NCBI GenBank assembly: GCA_008638375.1 | Contig: CM018052.1 | Span: 21,876,071 to 21,940,070, forward strand | Direction of reading: 5' to 3' | Source: Nyssa sinensis | Lineage: Eukaryota > Streptophyta > Magnoliopsida > Cornales > Nyssaceae | Length of the DNA: 64,000 bases | Part shown: positions 36,063 to 47,648 of the stretch, in pieces | Numbering within the stretch: position 1 is the stretch's first letter | How the letters are laid out: each line of letters starts with the position of its first letter | Position numbers and translations under genes: made by a program | Notes under the pieces: model-generated | Databases searched by the model: none | Told to the model about the DNA's origin: nothing | What the model saw: the letters and a program-made list of their open reading frames with translations, nothing else

Positions 36063-37514
36063 AAGGAATGAGATGCACCAAAATCTATCAATACCCTAAT
36101 CCAAGAACTAAAACAAAGAATGTACCTCGAACCGTAGGAGGTCCGAAAGTAGATGCCTCAAGTGTGGCTACTGCATAAACGCGACCTGGGTGGTCTGGTT
36201 CTGCCTATCCCCCTCTCTCTGTCTAGGGGTCCTGACACTCTGCACCGAAGGTGTAGGCTAAAAACGTGGCGCGAGGGATCCGTAGTCTAACTGTGGTAGG
36301 GGTAAAGATGTTTGAATTGGCTGATAATGAGGCAGCCTCTGCAAGCCCTGTGAAGTCTGTCCCCGAGGACAGTTGGCCTTGACATGGCCTATCTGGTGAC
36401 AAGTATAACAGAGCTGAGGGGCTCTCCATCCTTGACTCTGTGCTTGAGGTGGAAATGACATCTGGACCGATCCGGCTCCTTGTCCTTGACTAGGGTCTCT
36501 TTGAGGGCAGTTGGCGAACCTATGGTCAGGATGTCCACATAGAAAACAAGTAATGGGTCCTTGGGGTGCCTATGCAGAAAAAGTACTAGTCTGGTACCTC
36601 TTTGGTGGTCTCTTACTAGTGTAGACTGGGACAGATGTAGGAACCTGTGCTGTATTCGCCCCACTCTGTTCCCGGGACTCTCTAATCCCTCTAAGGTCAG
36701 CAAACTCTCTGTCAACTATCGTGGCCCTGGTCACTGCCTCCTCCTAGGTTTCTATAATGTGACCTGCCAGCTTCTCTCTGATAGAGGTCTTCAGCCCCTA
36801 GAGGAAATGGTTAACCCTCAACTCCTCCTCTCCAATGATATGTGGGGCAAACCTCCCTAATGCAGTGAAACGGGACTCGTACTGGGTCACTGTCATGTCC
36901 CCTTGGAGAAGTGTCTCAAACTCCTCTCTAAATCCAATCTTGGCAGTCCGTGGAAAATAATGGTCATTGAACATGGCCACAAATGCATCCCATCCCTCAC
37001 CAAATCTGTCGATCCTGCCAACGGCCAATTGCCACCATTGGCCGGCCAAGTCTGTAAGCTAGAAGGTGGCACATCGGATCCTCAAGTATGGTTCAGTAAT
37101 CCACTGGGAGTCCAGAATCTGGGTGATCTGCCTCAGCCACTCCTCAGCGACTAATGGATTAGGTTCTCCGGCAAATGTGGGAGGCCTCATTCTCTGGAAC
37201 ACCTTTATCACGAAGGTATCCCGTGTCTCCCCACTAGTAGGTCTTGCCTCTTGGAAAGCCTCCTGGACAGTGCGAAGGCACTTTTGAAACATGGCTACCA
37301 TGTTTCCGGCCCTAACAGTCTGTTCTATCTCCTCTATTGGAGTTGGGGCAGGAGCTGGAGTAGGTGCTGGTACAGGAGCAAGAGCAACAGCCTCCTCTAC
37401 TGTGCTATGCTCAAGAGTAACAACTCTGGGTCTGCCACGCCGAGGTAGGGCAGCTGCCCTAGGCCTACCCCACCTAGATGGTCTAGCTCTCACAGGAGCT
37501 CGTCTCTGTGGCAT
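36063..37514 (-). pseudogene. Gag of pol-less Tekay-type element (nonsense-damaged)
   Basis: Start ATG at 37512-37514. Arg/Pro-rich N-terminus, capsid with FAGEPNPLVAEEWLRQI and FNDHYFP, then two CCHC knuckles, CFLCGHPDHRFANC (36507-36548) and CYTCHQIGHVKANC (36369-36410). Stops in frame are all TAG: 37059-37061, 36798-36800, 36744-36746, 36570-36572 and 36258-36260. A one-base deletion near 36185 shifts the frame, after which the protease start can be read with the catalytic triplet as Asp-Phe-Gly (Asp at 36083-36085) before similarity ends. It closely resembles the gag at 17030-18462 and would supply particle protein if intact. Confidence 0.9.
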
Positions 37515-37560
37515 GATTCTACAAGTCCAAGAAAAAGATATTAACACCTCCCTTCACATA
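37515..37560 (-). other. Leader, gag-proximal part
   Basis: Short untranslated stretch between gag ATG and the nested LTR; it continues at 43605. Confidence 0.7.
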
Positions 37561-37565
37561 TTACA
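37561..37565. repeat. Left target-site duplication TTACA
   Basis: TTACA before the LTR start at 37566; matched at 43600-43604. Confidence 0.92.
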
Positions 37566-40500
37566 TGTAACACCCCGACTTTGCGTAATTAATAATTTGT
37601 TATTAATTATTAATTAATACCGGCTTATAGAATGATCTAGGGAATTAATCATAATCCCGGCGGTCATGATAGACCGATAAAATAAGTAAATATGTCTGGA
37701 GGAAAAGGGTAAAATACCCAAACCCAATTACTGATTAATTCGGCGAAATAACACCGCTTTAACACTAACGAAATCCGAGTTAGCTAACCCGGAAAATCCC
37801 GAATGTTTAATAAATGACACGGAACCTCTGACATTGAAGATAACTGAAATATGAAACTCCCGGAACAAACCGTGTCGAAAAAGGAGTTACGGAATGAAAG
37901 TTATGAAGGAAATACTGAAACTGAATTACTGCGCAACCAAACGTGGCCTTAACCAAAAATGGTGAAAAATGGCCAAATTGGTGGTCAAGGGGAATTGAAC
38001 CCTTGACCTTTGAGAAAATAAATTTTATCCAAAATCTTACCAACTTGGCTACCATTACCTTGTGCACATATACACAACTTAATGGTATATAACACTGAAT
38101 TGCCCCAAGCTGCCACCCAAACTGACCAATGGCAACCCATGCAAACCCCACATGATTACCCCCTCAGCCCACCTCAGCCCTAAGATCCCACTGTTCTCTG
38201 ATGTATATACATCTATATATATATAAGAGATGTATATATATATGGTAATATGTAATAATATATATAGACATATTATCATTTGTGGAAGGAAAAGGAGGGG
38301 GGTCCAAAATCAGAAGAGAGGGAGTGAGCCCCTGCATGTGGCTGTAGGTGTGTGAGGACTGATCTGTTAGAGTGAGAGAGAAAGTTGCATGAGTGTGAAG
38401 CCTTGCTTGGGTGAACATGCATGTGTGTGTCTTCATGGAGATGCACCAAAGGAAGAGAAGAGGACTGAGGCACGACTGGGACTGGGGCACACCTGAGGTG
38501 CCAAGGTCTGAACTGAGCTATGGGAGAGAGGAACAATGGCCTGAACCAAGGTATACTCCTCTTTAAACTGAAAAATTTTCTGTTAAAATTTGACATACTG
38601 TTCTGATAGCTTTAATCCATTTAAACTGTATAAATGAGTTCCTGTGAGGCCTTAGAACGATTCTGAATCAATTGGGAGGCTCGAATGGGGCTTGAAACCC
38701 CAAACCGTGAGCAAACCGCCATTAAAGCACCTTGGGTAACAGGTCTGAAACGACCTCCATAAAACGGACCCCTGATGGTCTAGAACTGATCTAGACACGA
38801 AAATGGTTCAAAAACCACTGACCCGCGACTCCATTGCTTGAGTTTAGACCCTCAAAACCGAACCTGTGAGTCTCGGCCATGGAACCCAAATTCTGTAACG
38901 GGCTTTTAAACTGAAATTTTAGAATGGAGAGTTGAAGCTCCTGTCCTAAGGGTCACAAAGAAACAAACCGTGTTGAAAACGGTTGAGAAATAAGGGCATA
39001 CGGTGGAGTTGCAGGTCGCGTGATAATGGTGATGAACCGAGCACCATGCGCTGTTTTGAGCCACCAAGTGAATGTCAAATTATTGGCTTGGCATTCAAAA
39101 GAGTTTTGGAATGGAAAACAGTGAAGATCCATGCCCAAAAACTCACGAAATTGAGTTTAAAAAAAACCTGCAGCTTTACGGTTACTGTTCATCGCTCGTG
39201 GGGAAGACGATGAACAGTGACGGGCACGGGTCATGGACTTGGATCGGGTTCGGGTCAAATCCGACCCACCCGCAAATCTGAATAACCCCAAACGGCAGCG
39301 TATTGTGGTGATTAAATTGAAATCAGGCTTGTTTGGTTACGGGCTTAACAAATTGAAATTGATTTAGGGAGATAACCTAACCGTGGATAGGGGCCAAATT
39401 GGGGATAGAGGGGACATGTAATTCCGATTCTCTAGCCTAACTGAACCGGTCGGTTTTTGGAGGTTTTGGACTGGTTCAATTTTTGAACCCAAAAACCAAA
39501 GGGTTTGAACCCCTAATTTATAAAATTATGTTTTGACCCTTATATGATTTCTGAAATTACGGATTTACCCCTGATAGTTCTGAATATTACACAGTGGCCC
39601 TGATTTCTGAAATTTTGTGCAATCAAGCCCCTAAAGAATTAATTAAATAATAAAATAATTATTTAATTATTTATTAAATAGGTAAAATTACGATTTTACC
39701 CCTGGACATTAAATATATCAAACGGAGTCCAAATAAATTAAATGAATAGTGTATTTTCACTATTTCAAATATTCTGAACTCAATGGTACAGTCCAAATTA
39801 GGAAATTACGTACCGAAAAATACAGACCTGTAAGTGATAAATTACTGTACTGCCCCTGATGGCACCAGACCCAAATAAAAATAAAAGACAGTCTATTTTG
39901 ACTATGTCGGGCGTTCTGAACTCAACGGTGAGGTCCGTTTAACGAATTGAAGTCCCGAAAAATACAGACACATAAAGTGTAAATGACCATACTGCCCCTG
40001 ATGCTTCCCAGGGTCAATTGAACATAACAGATGGTCCAACTTAATTATGTCGGACACTCTGGACCCAATGGTGAGGTCCATTTTATGAACTGACGTGCCG
40101 AAAAATATGACACGTGAAATTACCAAATTACCCCTGATACCGTACGAGACCTAAACAAAGTCCGATTGGGACGAAACTGATACCGGTAGGAGCCCAGACA
40201 CTGGTGAGACTGTATACTTGATTAGATGACGAATCGGGGTCAGAATTACACAAAACGTAAAATGACCAAAATACCCCTGAGCACTATAAGTGCAAAGTAG
40301 AGGTCGAATAAAGGTCAAACTGATCTGATAAATTATCATAGGGATAAATAAGACTCCGAGACAGTCAACGCGTAAAACGAGAAATGACCGATGTGTCCCG
40401 ACGATCTAAAACAGATACCAAATGAAGTCCAAGGGACTTACAAATTTATACATGAGATATATGGGACGTTCTGAGGACCATGATAGGGTCCGGGGCAAAA

Positions 40501-43500
40501 ATGACAAAATTATCATTTTGCCCCTAAGACTAAATAAGTACCCAACTGATACCGATTAGAGTCTAAAAGACTTAGAACTTCATGTATACAATATATGGGA
40601 TATTCTAAGAACCACGACTGGGTCCGGGGCAAGAATGACAAAATTACCATTTTGCCCCTATGGTTAAAATGAGAACCTAACTGATACCGATTGGAGTCCA
40701 AAAGACGTAGAACTTTGTATTTAAGATATAAAGACTATTCTGAGGGCCTTGACAGGGCCCGGGGCAAGAGTGATAAAATGACCGTTTTGCCCCTAAGGCT
40801 GAAGAAGTGACTGACTGATAACGATTGAAGTCTAAATGACTTGGGTTATAATCCTGATGACTGCTGAGCCTAATTTAAGAATAAAATAGCCCCGGGTGAA
40901 ACCCGATGAGAGGGCGATAGGCTACTAGGCTATCTTAGATAAACCGATAGATACCTAAGATGACAAGTGAGACCTGAATGGATGAGTTCTGATCTGTATA
41001 TGATTGATGATTATTGTTCAGGATATACATGGAGATGCCTGACGTATCTGGAGGTTATCGGATCGTTTGTGCAAGGAGATAACCGTAACAGTTTGTGAGT
41101 AACCTGGAACTTCTGACTTGGTGTATAAGTACACCGTCTAGTTACTGTATTTTGTTTTACTGTACTGTTTTGTATACTGTACTGTCTGAATGCATACTTT
41201 TTATACTGCATTACACGTAACATGATTTTGTACTATCCTGCTCTCTTGTTCAGTTCGGGTCTGTCTTGTTCTGTTGTATGGGCTGTCCTAGTTTTATTCT
41301 GTACTGTGGCGTCTTGTGAGTAAACCTGACTCCTGAATTAGTGTATAAGTTCTGTCTAGATACTGTATTTTGAAGCACAGTACTGTTTTGAACGTTATAC
41401 TGTTTAAAAAAAAGCATATATTTAAAGTAGCATATGCCTTGTCCTCATTGATATTGTACCAGTTTGTTCCGTCCTGTTCAATTCCGATATGTTTTGTTCT
41501 GATAGATGTATTGTTCCGTTTTGTTCCGACATGTTCAGTTTCGATATGTCTTGATCTGCTTGATGTATTGTTTCGTTTTGTTCCGTCCTGTTCAATTCCG
41601 ATATGTCTTGTTCTAATAGATGTATTGTTCCGTTTTGTTCCGACATGTTCAGTTTCGATATGTCTTGATCTGATTGATGTATTGTTTCATTTTGTTCCGT
41701 CATGTTCAGTCCCGATATGACTTGTCCTGATTGATATTGTTTCGTCTGTTTCCGTCATATTCAGTTCCGATATGACTTGTCCTGACTGATATTGTTTCGT
41801 TTTGTTCCGTCATGTTCAGTTCCGATATGACTTGTCCTGATTGATATTGTTTCATTTTGTTCCGTCATGTTCAGTTCCGATATGACTTGTCCTGATTGAT
41901 ATTGTTTCGTTTGTTTCCGTCATATTCAGTTCTGATATGACTTGTCCTGATTGATATTGTTTCATTTTGTTCCGTCATGTTCAGTTCCGATATGACTTGT
42001 CCTGATTGATATTGTTTCGTTTGTTTCCGTCATATTCAGTTCCGATATGACTTGTCCTGATTGATATTGTTTCATTTTGTTCCGTCATGTTCAGTTCCGA
42101 TATGACTTGCCCTGATTGATATTGTTTCATTTTGTTCCGTCATGTTCAGTTCTGATATGACTTGTCCTGATTGATATTGTACCATTTTGTTCCGTCATAT
42201 TCAGTTCCGACATGACTTGTCCTGATTGATATTGTTTCGTTTTGTTCCGTCATGTTCAATTCCGATATGACTTGTCCTGATTGATATTGTTTCGTTTTGT
42301 TCCGTCATGTTCAGTTCCGATATGACTCGTCCTGATTGATATTGTACCGTTTTGATCCGCCATGTTCAGTTTTGATATGTCTTGTTCTGATTGATGTATT
42401 GCTCTGCTTTGTTCCGTTATGATCCGTCCTGTTATGCCTCTGCCCTTGATTATGCCTGTGACTTGAACTGGTGTTTTGTTCCGTCTGATCCCGTTATGTA
42501 CCGTCCGTCAATAATCTGTCTGTCTTGATTGATATATGGTCCAGTTCCGTTATGATCTGTCCGAATTCTTGACTTGGTATATAAGTTACTGCATAGATAC
42601 TGTATTTTGATGCACTGTACGATTTTAAAAGTTAAACTGTCTGAATGCATGTTTTAAATGCAAACTTTTATACTGTATTGTACGCGGCATGATTTTGTCC
42701 CGTCCTACTATTATTTTGTTCGGTCTGTCTTGTTCCATTTTATGGTCTATCTGATTTTGTTCTGCTATGATGTGTCTGACTCTGGGTACCATTCTGATTA
42801 TGAGCGGTCTGGCATAAGTAGGCTTGATTACGCGCCTAACTGATATATTATTGTTATGCCCTGTTATGTTCCGCCCAGTACTGATCTGTTCTGATATTTG
42901 AATTAATTACCTATACTCTTATTGATATTGGCATCATGCACTGTTCCGTCTGTTTTGATTTGTTGTTCTGTTTAGTTCAGTCCTGTTTTATTCTACTGAA
43001 ACTGCATTTAAAGTAGATTTATAAAACTGCTATTTCAGAAACAACTAAACTACCCTTGTGCTTTGTAAACAAGAAATGGTTTTGAAACCCTTGACAGGGA
43101 ACCTGTGTTACTCATTGGGCTTTTCGAAGCTCACCCCATTCCCTAACATTTTTCAGGAATGATATATGTTGGATCTAATGGCACTGATTTGTGGAGACTG
43201 GATTACTGAGGATTGAATCTGTTTAATCAGGTGAGTGATGTACTATGACTGACTTGACTGATATGTACTGAATATAGTATGGCTCATGGATTTAGATGGT
43301 ACTCTAGAGATTATAGTTCTGCTCTGTTGTTATATGTCGGATTATAGATATGCTCTGAGGTTAGAATTGTTAGCTGTTGGATTTTAGACTTGCTCTGTGT
43401 GATACATATCCTACGGTGGATACATGAGTTGCATTCCCTGGACAAAAAAAAAAAAAAGGTTTTAAATTCCGCTGCATCTGACCCTACAGTCGGAGTGCAA

Positions 43501-43599
43501 TTCACTGGAAAGTTCAGAAATTGCCTTCGGTTGGTCGCGTGGCGACTGACTGGCATCACGTCCTCGACATCCGTGTAGAGTGGGGTTCGGGATGTGACA
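37566..43599 (+). mobile_element. Complete giant solo LTR, family B (6034 bp)
   Basis: Starts TGTAACACCCCGACTTTG, ends GGGATGTGACA and is flanked on both sides by TTACA. No primer site, polypurine tract, gag or pol lies inside, so it is one LTR left after recombination. At about 6 kb it is at the top of the LTR size range known to me. It carries the same modules as 1265-2400 (here about 39700-40830) and a tandem array at 41436-42440. It sits in the leader of the gag-only element, 51 bp upstream of its gag start. Confidence 0.92.
41436..42440 (+). repeat. 55-57-bp tandem array, ~17-18 copies
   Basis: GATATG recurs at 41486, 41543, 41600, 41657, 41714 (57-bp steps) and then 41769, 41824, 41879 and on (55-bp steps). 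Units share TTGTTCCGTCATGTTCAGTTC. The 57-to-55 switch suggests a 2-bp loss that was then amplified. A 116-codon frame at 41370-41720 is only the repeat read as protein. Confidence 0.93.
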
Positions 43600-43604
43600 T
43601 TACA
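43600..43604. repeat. Right target-site duplication TTACA
   Basis: TTACA after the LTR end at 43599; matches 37561-37565. Confidence 0.92.
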
Positions 43605-44055
43605 CATAGATATTCAGATGAATACTAAACATGTACTTGCCAACAACTCACACTTCATAAGTAACGAATATAACATGTTATAACACTTGCCTAATCAATA
43701 CCTACATAACTAATGTCAACCATTCCCACCCGTTGGTTACTTTAAACAATTTATACTGAGTTCTAACACCGCCTTTAGTAAGGAACGAATTTATTTAAAC
43801 AATACGACATATGCATACTCTAGTCACGCTAGTGTTCAACTAGCCTACCAATACTCAACCCCAAGTGAATGTTATTCAAAAATAAGACATTTTTCTTTCA
43901 TAAATAGGGTTTAACACAAGGACATCTCTAAAATTTTAAAAGTAAGCACTCGTTGTATCCATCATCCAATCCATACACAAAAAAGCTCCGCAAGTCTAAA
44001 TTCTTATTTTAACATTTTAAGGTTTTGGCGTGTCTTTTATTATTTCTTACTTTTA

Positions 44056-44195
44056 TAGCTAGGTAATAACCCTTCATGGATCACAGCTCCTTTTGTTACT
44101 GGCTGATGGGGCGCCATCCATCAACTGTAACGCAAGACCTGAGACCAATCCAGTCTGTATAAATATCATAGTCATAATACTATAATCCATGAAAA
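44056..44195 (-). promoter_or_regulatory. Highly conserved leader block with GGCGCC-loop hairpin
   Basis: Between TAGCTAGGT and CCATGAA about 135 bases differ from 57030-57170 at only about 6 positions, against roughly one in five in the neighbouring leader sequence (counted by eye). It holds a hairpin at 44104-44123: on the sense (minus) strand TGATGG, AT, GGCGCC, CCATCA, with 6-bp stem and the self-complementary GGCGCC in the loop. That layout resembles retroviral dimer-initiation kissing loops, which sit in leaders next to packaging signals. The role here is inference. Confidence 0.55.
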
Positions 44196-44352
44196 TTGGT
44201 CACTAACCTAGCACACACTTACAAAATCAACAAGCCACAACCAACAACTAACACATAAACATGCAAGTATGCAATCCATTCCAAGAACACACATATACAT
44301 ACGGGAACATAACCAACTAGGCATATAACCAAGTCCACGATTTACCTCATAA

Positions 44353-44492
44353 ATAACTAGGTATACGACCTATCATATAGATAACTAGGTGCATAACTTA
44401 TCTCATAAATAACTAGGCATACGGCCTACCGTATAGATAACTAAGTGCACGACCTATATCTCAATAACTAGGTGCACGACCTATCCCATAAG
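44353..44492. repeat. 28-bp tandem repeat, 5 copies
   Basis: ATAACTAGG-type starts at 44353, 44381, 44409, 44437 and 44464 with units like ATACGACCTATC. Directly adjacent copies with no spacers. The matching leader at 57228-57340 has four. Confidence 0.92.
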
Positions 44493-44812
44493 GCATATGT
44501 TCATGCATTTCTAATCTCAGTCAACCACCCCATCAAACAATTCACAGATTCCTTATCCATTGGGAAGTTAAGTATAGTGTACACTCGTGCACACCCGTGC
44601 AACACGCGCACATAAAACATACTACCCAAACTGGCCCCAAATAACTTAAGGTCTAAACTTCTCCCATTATCCTTGGGTACTCAAACCTATGCCCTGCTAC
44701 TACCACATATCAGAGTCCACATACTACACAATGTTTATAACAACTTCCAAACTATGCATCGCGTCCTATAGTGTTCAACAACACCCCACGGTTTCTAGGT
44801 ATTCGAACTTAT

Positions 44813-44824
44813 GCTTTGATACCA
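44813..44824 (-). promoter_or_regulatory. Primer binding site, one mismatch to tRNA-iMet
   Basis: Minus strand TGGTATCAAAGC, one base different from the TGGTATCAGAGC at 18814-18825, next to the 5' LTR. Confidence 0.85.
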
Positions 44825-45340
44825 CGTTGTCACGCCCCGAATTCCAGCGAACCTGTGGCGCGACTGACGATACGAAAGGAAAATAAAATAATAAAGAAAT
44901 AAAGGACAATCTAACGAATTCGACCCAAACTTACATTCATTTCCTTCAATGTACATCCATATAAAGCACAGTCAATAAAAACATTCAACATATCATTCGA
45001 GCTTAAGCCCTACATCACAAAATATGCCCTCATGGGCCAAATATCCTCCTAAGATATATCTCCTCCACTCTGTAAGACTTCCTCAAGTCTCAAGTGCCGG
45101 GAACGTCATCTGAAATGTTTGTCCCACGAATGGGTCAGCTCAACTGCTGGTACAATATAATGCTAATGCAAGAAACAAAATTAAGGGCGTGGCATGTGCA
45201 AGTGTACAGTTATATCTACATGGCATTCAACATCATGCATACAATATACTAGTAATAATCTACATGTCATCTAACTCATTAACATAATCTAAGGCGTGGC
45301 ATGTGCAAGTGTACATTCATCTCACATGCATTCTAAATCA

Positions 45341-45540
45341 TCCGTGCAATGTAATAACAATAATCCACATGCTTTCCAAATCGTCCATGCCACATAATAG
45401 CAATAATCCACATGCTATCCATATTATCCATGCAATGTAGTAACAATAATCCATATGCTTTCCAAATTGTCCATGCCATGTAATAGCAATAATCCACATG
45501 ACATCCATATTATCCATACAATGTAGTGACAATGCCCATG
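45341..45540. repeat. 43-bp tandem repeat in 5' LTR
   Basis: Same array as 32123-32320, units starting TCCATGC. Confidence 0.9.
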
Positions 45541-45631
45541 AAATACCCACACCACTCTATGCCACAACCATGTCAAATCTGTGCCATGTCCATGTCAACT
45601 CATGTAATGTAATGTAATGCAATGTAATGTA

Positions 45632-45833
45632 ATGTCCCTTCACGGATCGTTCCCGTTGGTTCGGGTACCAAACACAATATCATGTCCCTTCGCGGATCGC
45701 TCCCGCTGGTTCGGGCACCAAATGCAACATCATGTCCCTTCGCGGATCGCTCCCGTTGGTTCGGGTACCAAATGCAATATCATGTCCCTTCGCGGATCGC
45801 TCCCGCTGCTTCGGGTACCAAATGCAATACCAT
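45632..45833. repeat. 50-bp tandem repeat in 5' LTR
   Basis: Same array as 32399-32598, preceded by a short AATGT repeat (45604-45633). Confidence 0.92.
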
Positions 45834-46620
45834 GTCGTGTCATGTCCAAGGAATCACACCATGCCAATATGTTTTGATTCCACTACACCATAACATAATC
45901 TCAATAAAGCATCATACCTACACATGCAGCATGCTTTAAATGATGTATCACACAATAACATTCAAATCAGAAGATCCTTTCATCAAGGTCACATGTCATG
46001 CGTAGTCCATTTAACACATGCTTTAAATCACCTATTTCATAATCCCAACAATTCTCAAAAAAGACATAATCCACACACTATGCTAACATGTGCAATTTAC
46101 ACATAGTCATGCTTCACACTCATCACCAACTTTCAAAAAGGTAACAGAAAACACATAAGCATATAAGTAATAAAACAAACATGTGAATCATCAAGTCAAC
46201 ATGGCAGTTATGCCTAAACTTAATTCTATTTCTTACTTAGCACAATATATCGTACCTGATGGGTCAGTTTCAACTCAGGGAGACGTACTCGTAGTTTAGC
46301 AGAACTACAGTGAAAATACAGAAGGTCAGATCACCTTCTCGTTGCCTTTCCGTGTTCCTAAAATCATGAAACACAACTTAGTTCAATTACTACTTGAATT
46401 ATGCTATTCAACAAATTTTATGTCATTATTTTATACGTTTCTATTTTGCCAAATTAAACTCTACTGTTGAGTCTGGAACGTCGAAGAAAATAGGTTTAGG
46501 CTTTCGTGGAATTCAATTTGGACATCCGAGCTTAAAAGGGCAAAACGGTCATTTTGCACTTTTACGGGTTCTTATATCCTGAGACCTCTCCTCATAAATT
46601 AGACTCCACCGTTGAGTTCA

Positions 46621-47643
46621 AATATGCATTATTAGATAAGTCAGTGGTTCAGTACAGTATATAATTATTGAACAAATAGTTGGGCCCACAAGCCCAGCCT
46701 TGCCTATAGCTTTCAGGGCTTAGGGCCTAGAACTAGTCCTTGTTCTTTCACCTCAGCCCAGCATGCTATTTTGACAGAGGCCCACAATAACCCAACCTCA
46801 CCCGGTGAGTTATTTTTGCACCCTTAACCACTAAGGTTAACCCGAAAGACTCGGGACTCATCGATGAAGAATCATGCATCATGTGTAACCACAATCTACA
46901 AACAGCAACTGATGGGATGATTTATAATTTCATTGGAAGTAGGAATGACAATTTTAACTACTTCTTTGGAAATCCGTCGATTCTGTTTTTAATGGGATAG
47001 GTTTGAAAAATATATTTATATTCCTTTCGAGTTTAGGAAGAAGGCATTTCTTTCCATTCTAATTATATAAAATAAAATAATAATAGACTTTTATACTACA
47101 TAACTAATGTTTATAATGATATTTTTTAGTCACTTATTAAATTTTTTATAAATTTAATAGAGATATATGTTCGAAAAAGAAAATAATGTCATTTTAATTT
47201 TCTACTAACATATATATTTCTTAATTTAATACATGTATCCTTTTGTTTGAAATATGTTAATTATAATTAATCTAATAAAATAAATAATTAAATATAAGTT
47301 TAAAAATAGATGAAAACTCCATAGGTGACCTGATCTTGTCTATCACATAATTTATATGAATTTGGAGTGAAATTTTTTTTTCGCAAGACAAAATTGGAGA
47401 ACAGGTCCGCCCGTTACCATTTCTAATTGGAAGCTTGTAGGAAGTAATTGATTGAATCCTCACAAATCTCCCCCTTCTTGTACATTTGTTATTTTTGTGA
47501 TTTATATATACCAACAACATCTTCTCAAATATATATATATATATATAAATGATAGTTCAAGCGTAAAATAGAAATAATAAAATATATATATATATATATA
47601 TAGTCAATTAGTTTATAGGTCACCAACACAAGAAAGATGGATA
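46621..47643. other. AT-rich flank, no gene recognised
   Basis: Left part has plain mixed sequence, right part is very AT-rich with TA runs at 47529-47546 and 47584-47600. No frame with family features. Confidence 0.6.
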
Positions 47644-47648
47644 GTTAT
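47644..47648. repeat. Left target-site duplication GTTAT
   Basis: GTTAT before the LTR start at 47649; matched at 63060-63064. Confidence 0.92.

Larger units (their letters stand above)
43605..44812 (-). other. Leader of gag-only element
   Basis: Noncoding, alignable with about 56590-57926 of the element at 50324. Most of it is only moderately similar between the two, except for one much more conserved block at 44056-44195. Also holds 28-bp tandem repeats at 44353-44492. Confidence 0.75.
31608..46620 (-). mobile_element. Gag-only Tekay-type element, 5'-truncated, with nested LTR
   Basis: Minus-sense element: 3' LTR 31608-35225, polypurine tract 35226-35238, noncoding 3' region to about 36060, gag 36063-37514, leader interrupted by a 6034-bp solo LTR (37566-43599), primer site 44813-44824, and a 5' LTR cut short at 46620. 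RT, RNase H and integrase are absent; the sequence goes from the first residues of the protease straight to a noncoding region shared with the element at 50324. Without pol it was non-autonomous. The left flank is TCAAC; no matching duplication exists on the truncated side. Confidence 0.88.
44828..46620 (-). repeat. 5' LTR, truncated
   Basis: Matches 31608-33387 and then stops abruptly after GTTGAGTTCA at 46620; about 1838 bp corresponding to the sense-strand start (U3 and promoter) is missing. It includes the 43-bp array (45341-45540) and 50-bp array (45632-45833). Confidence 0.9.

Noticed and set aside
41370..41720. 116-codon open frame with repeated FVPSCS-like words
   Set aside because: It is the 55-57-bp tandem array read as protein; the period happens to keep a frame open.
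44353..44492. 28-bp direct repeats, CRISPR-like at first sight
   Set aside because: Units are directly adjacent with no spacers, and the context is a plant retrotransposon leader.
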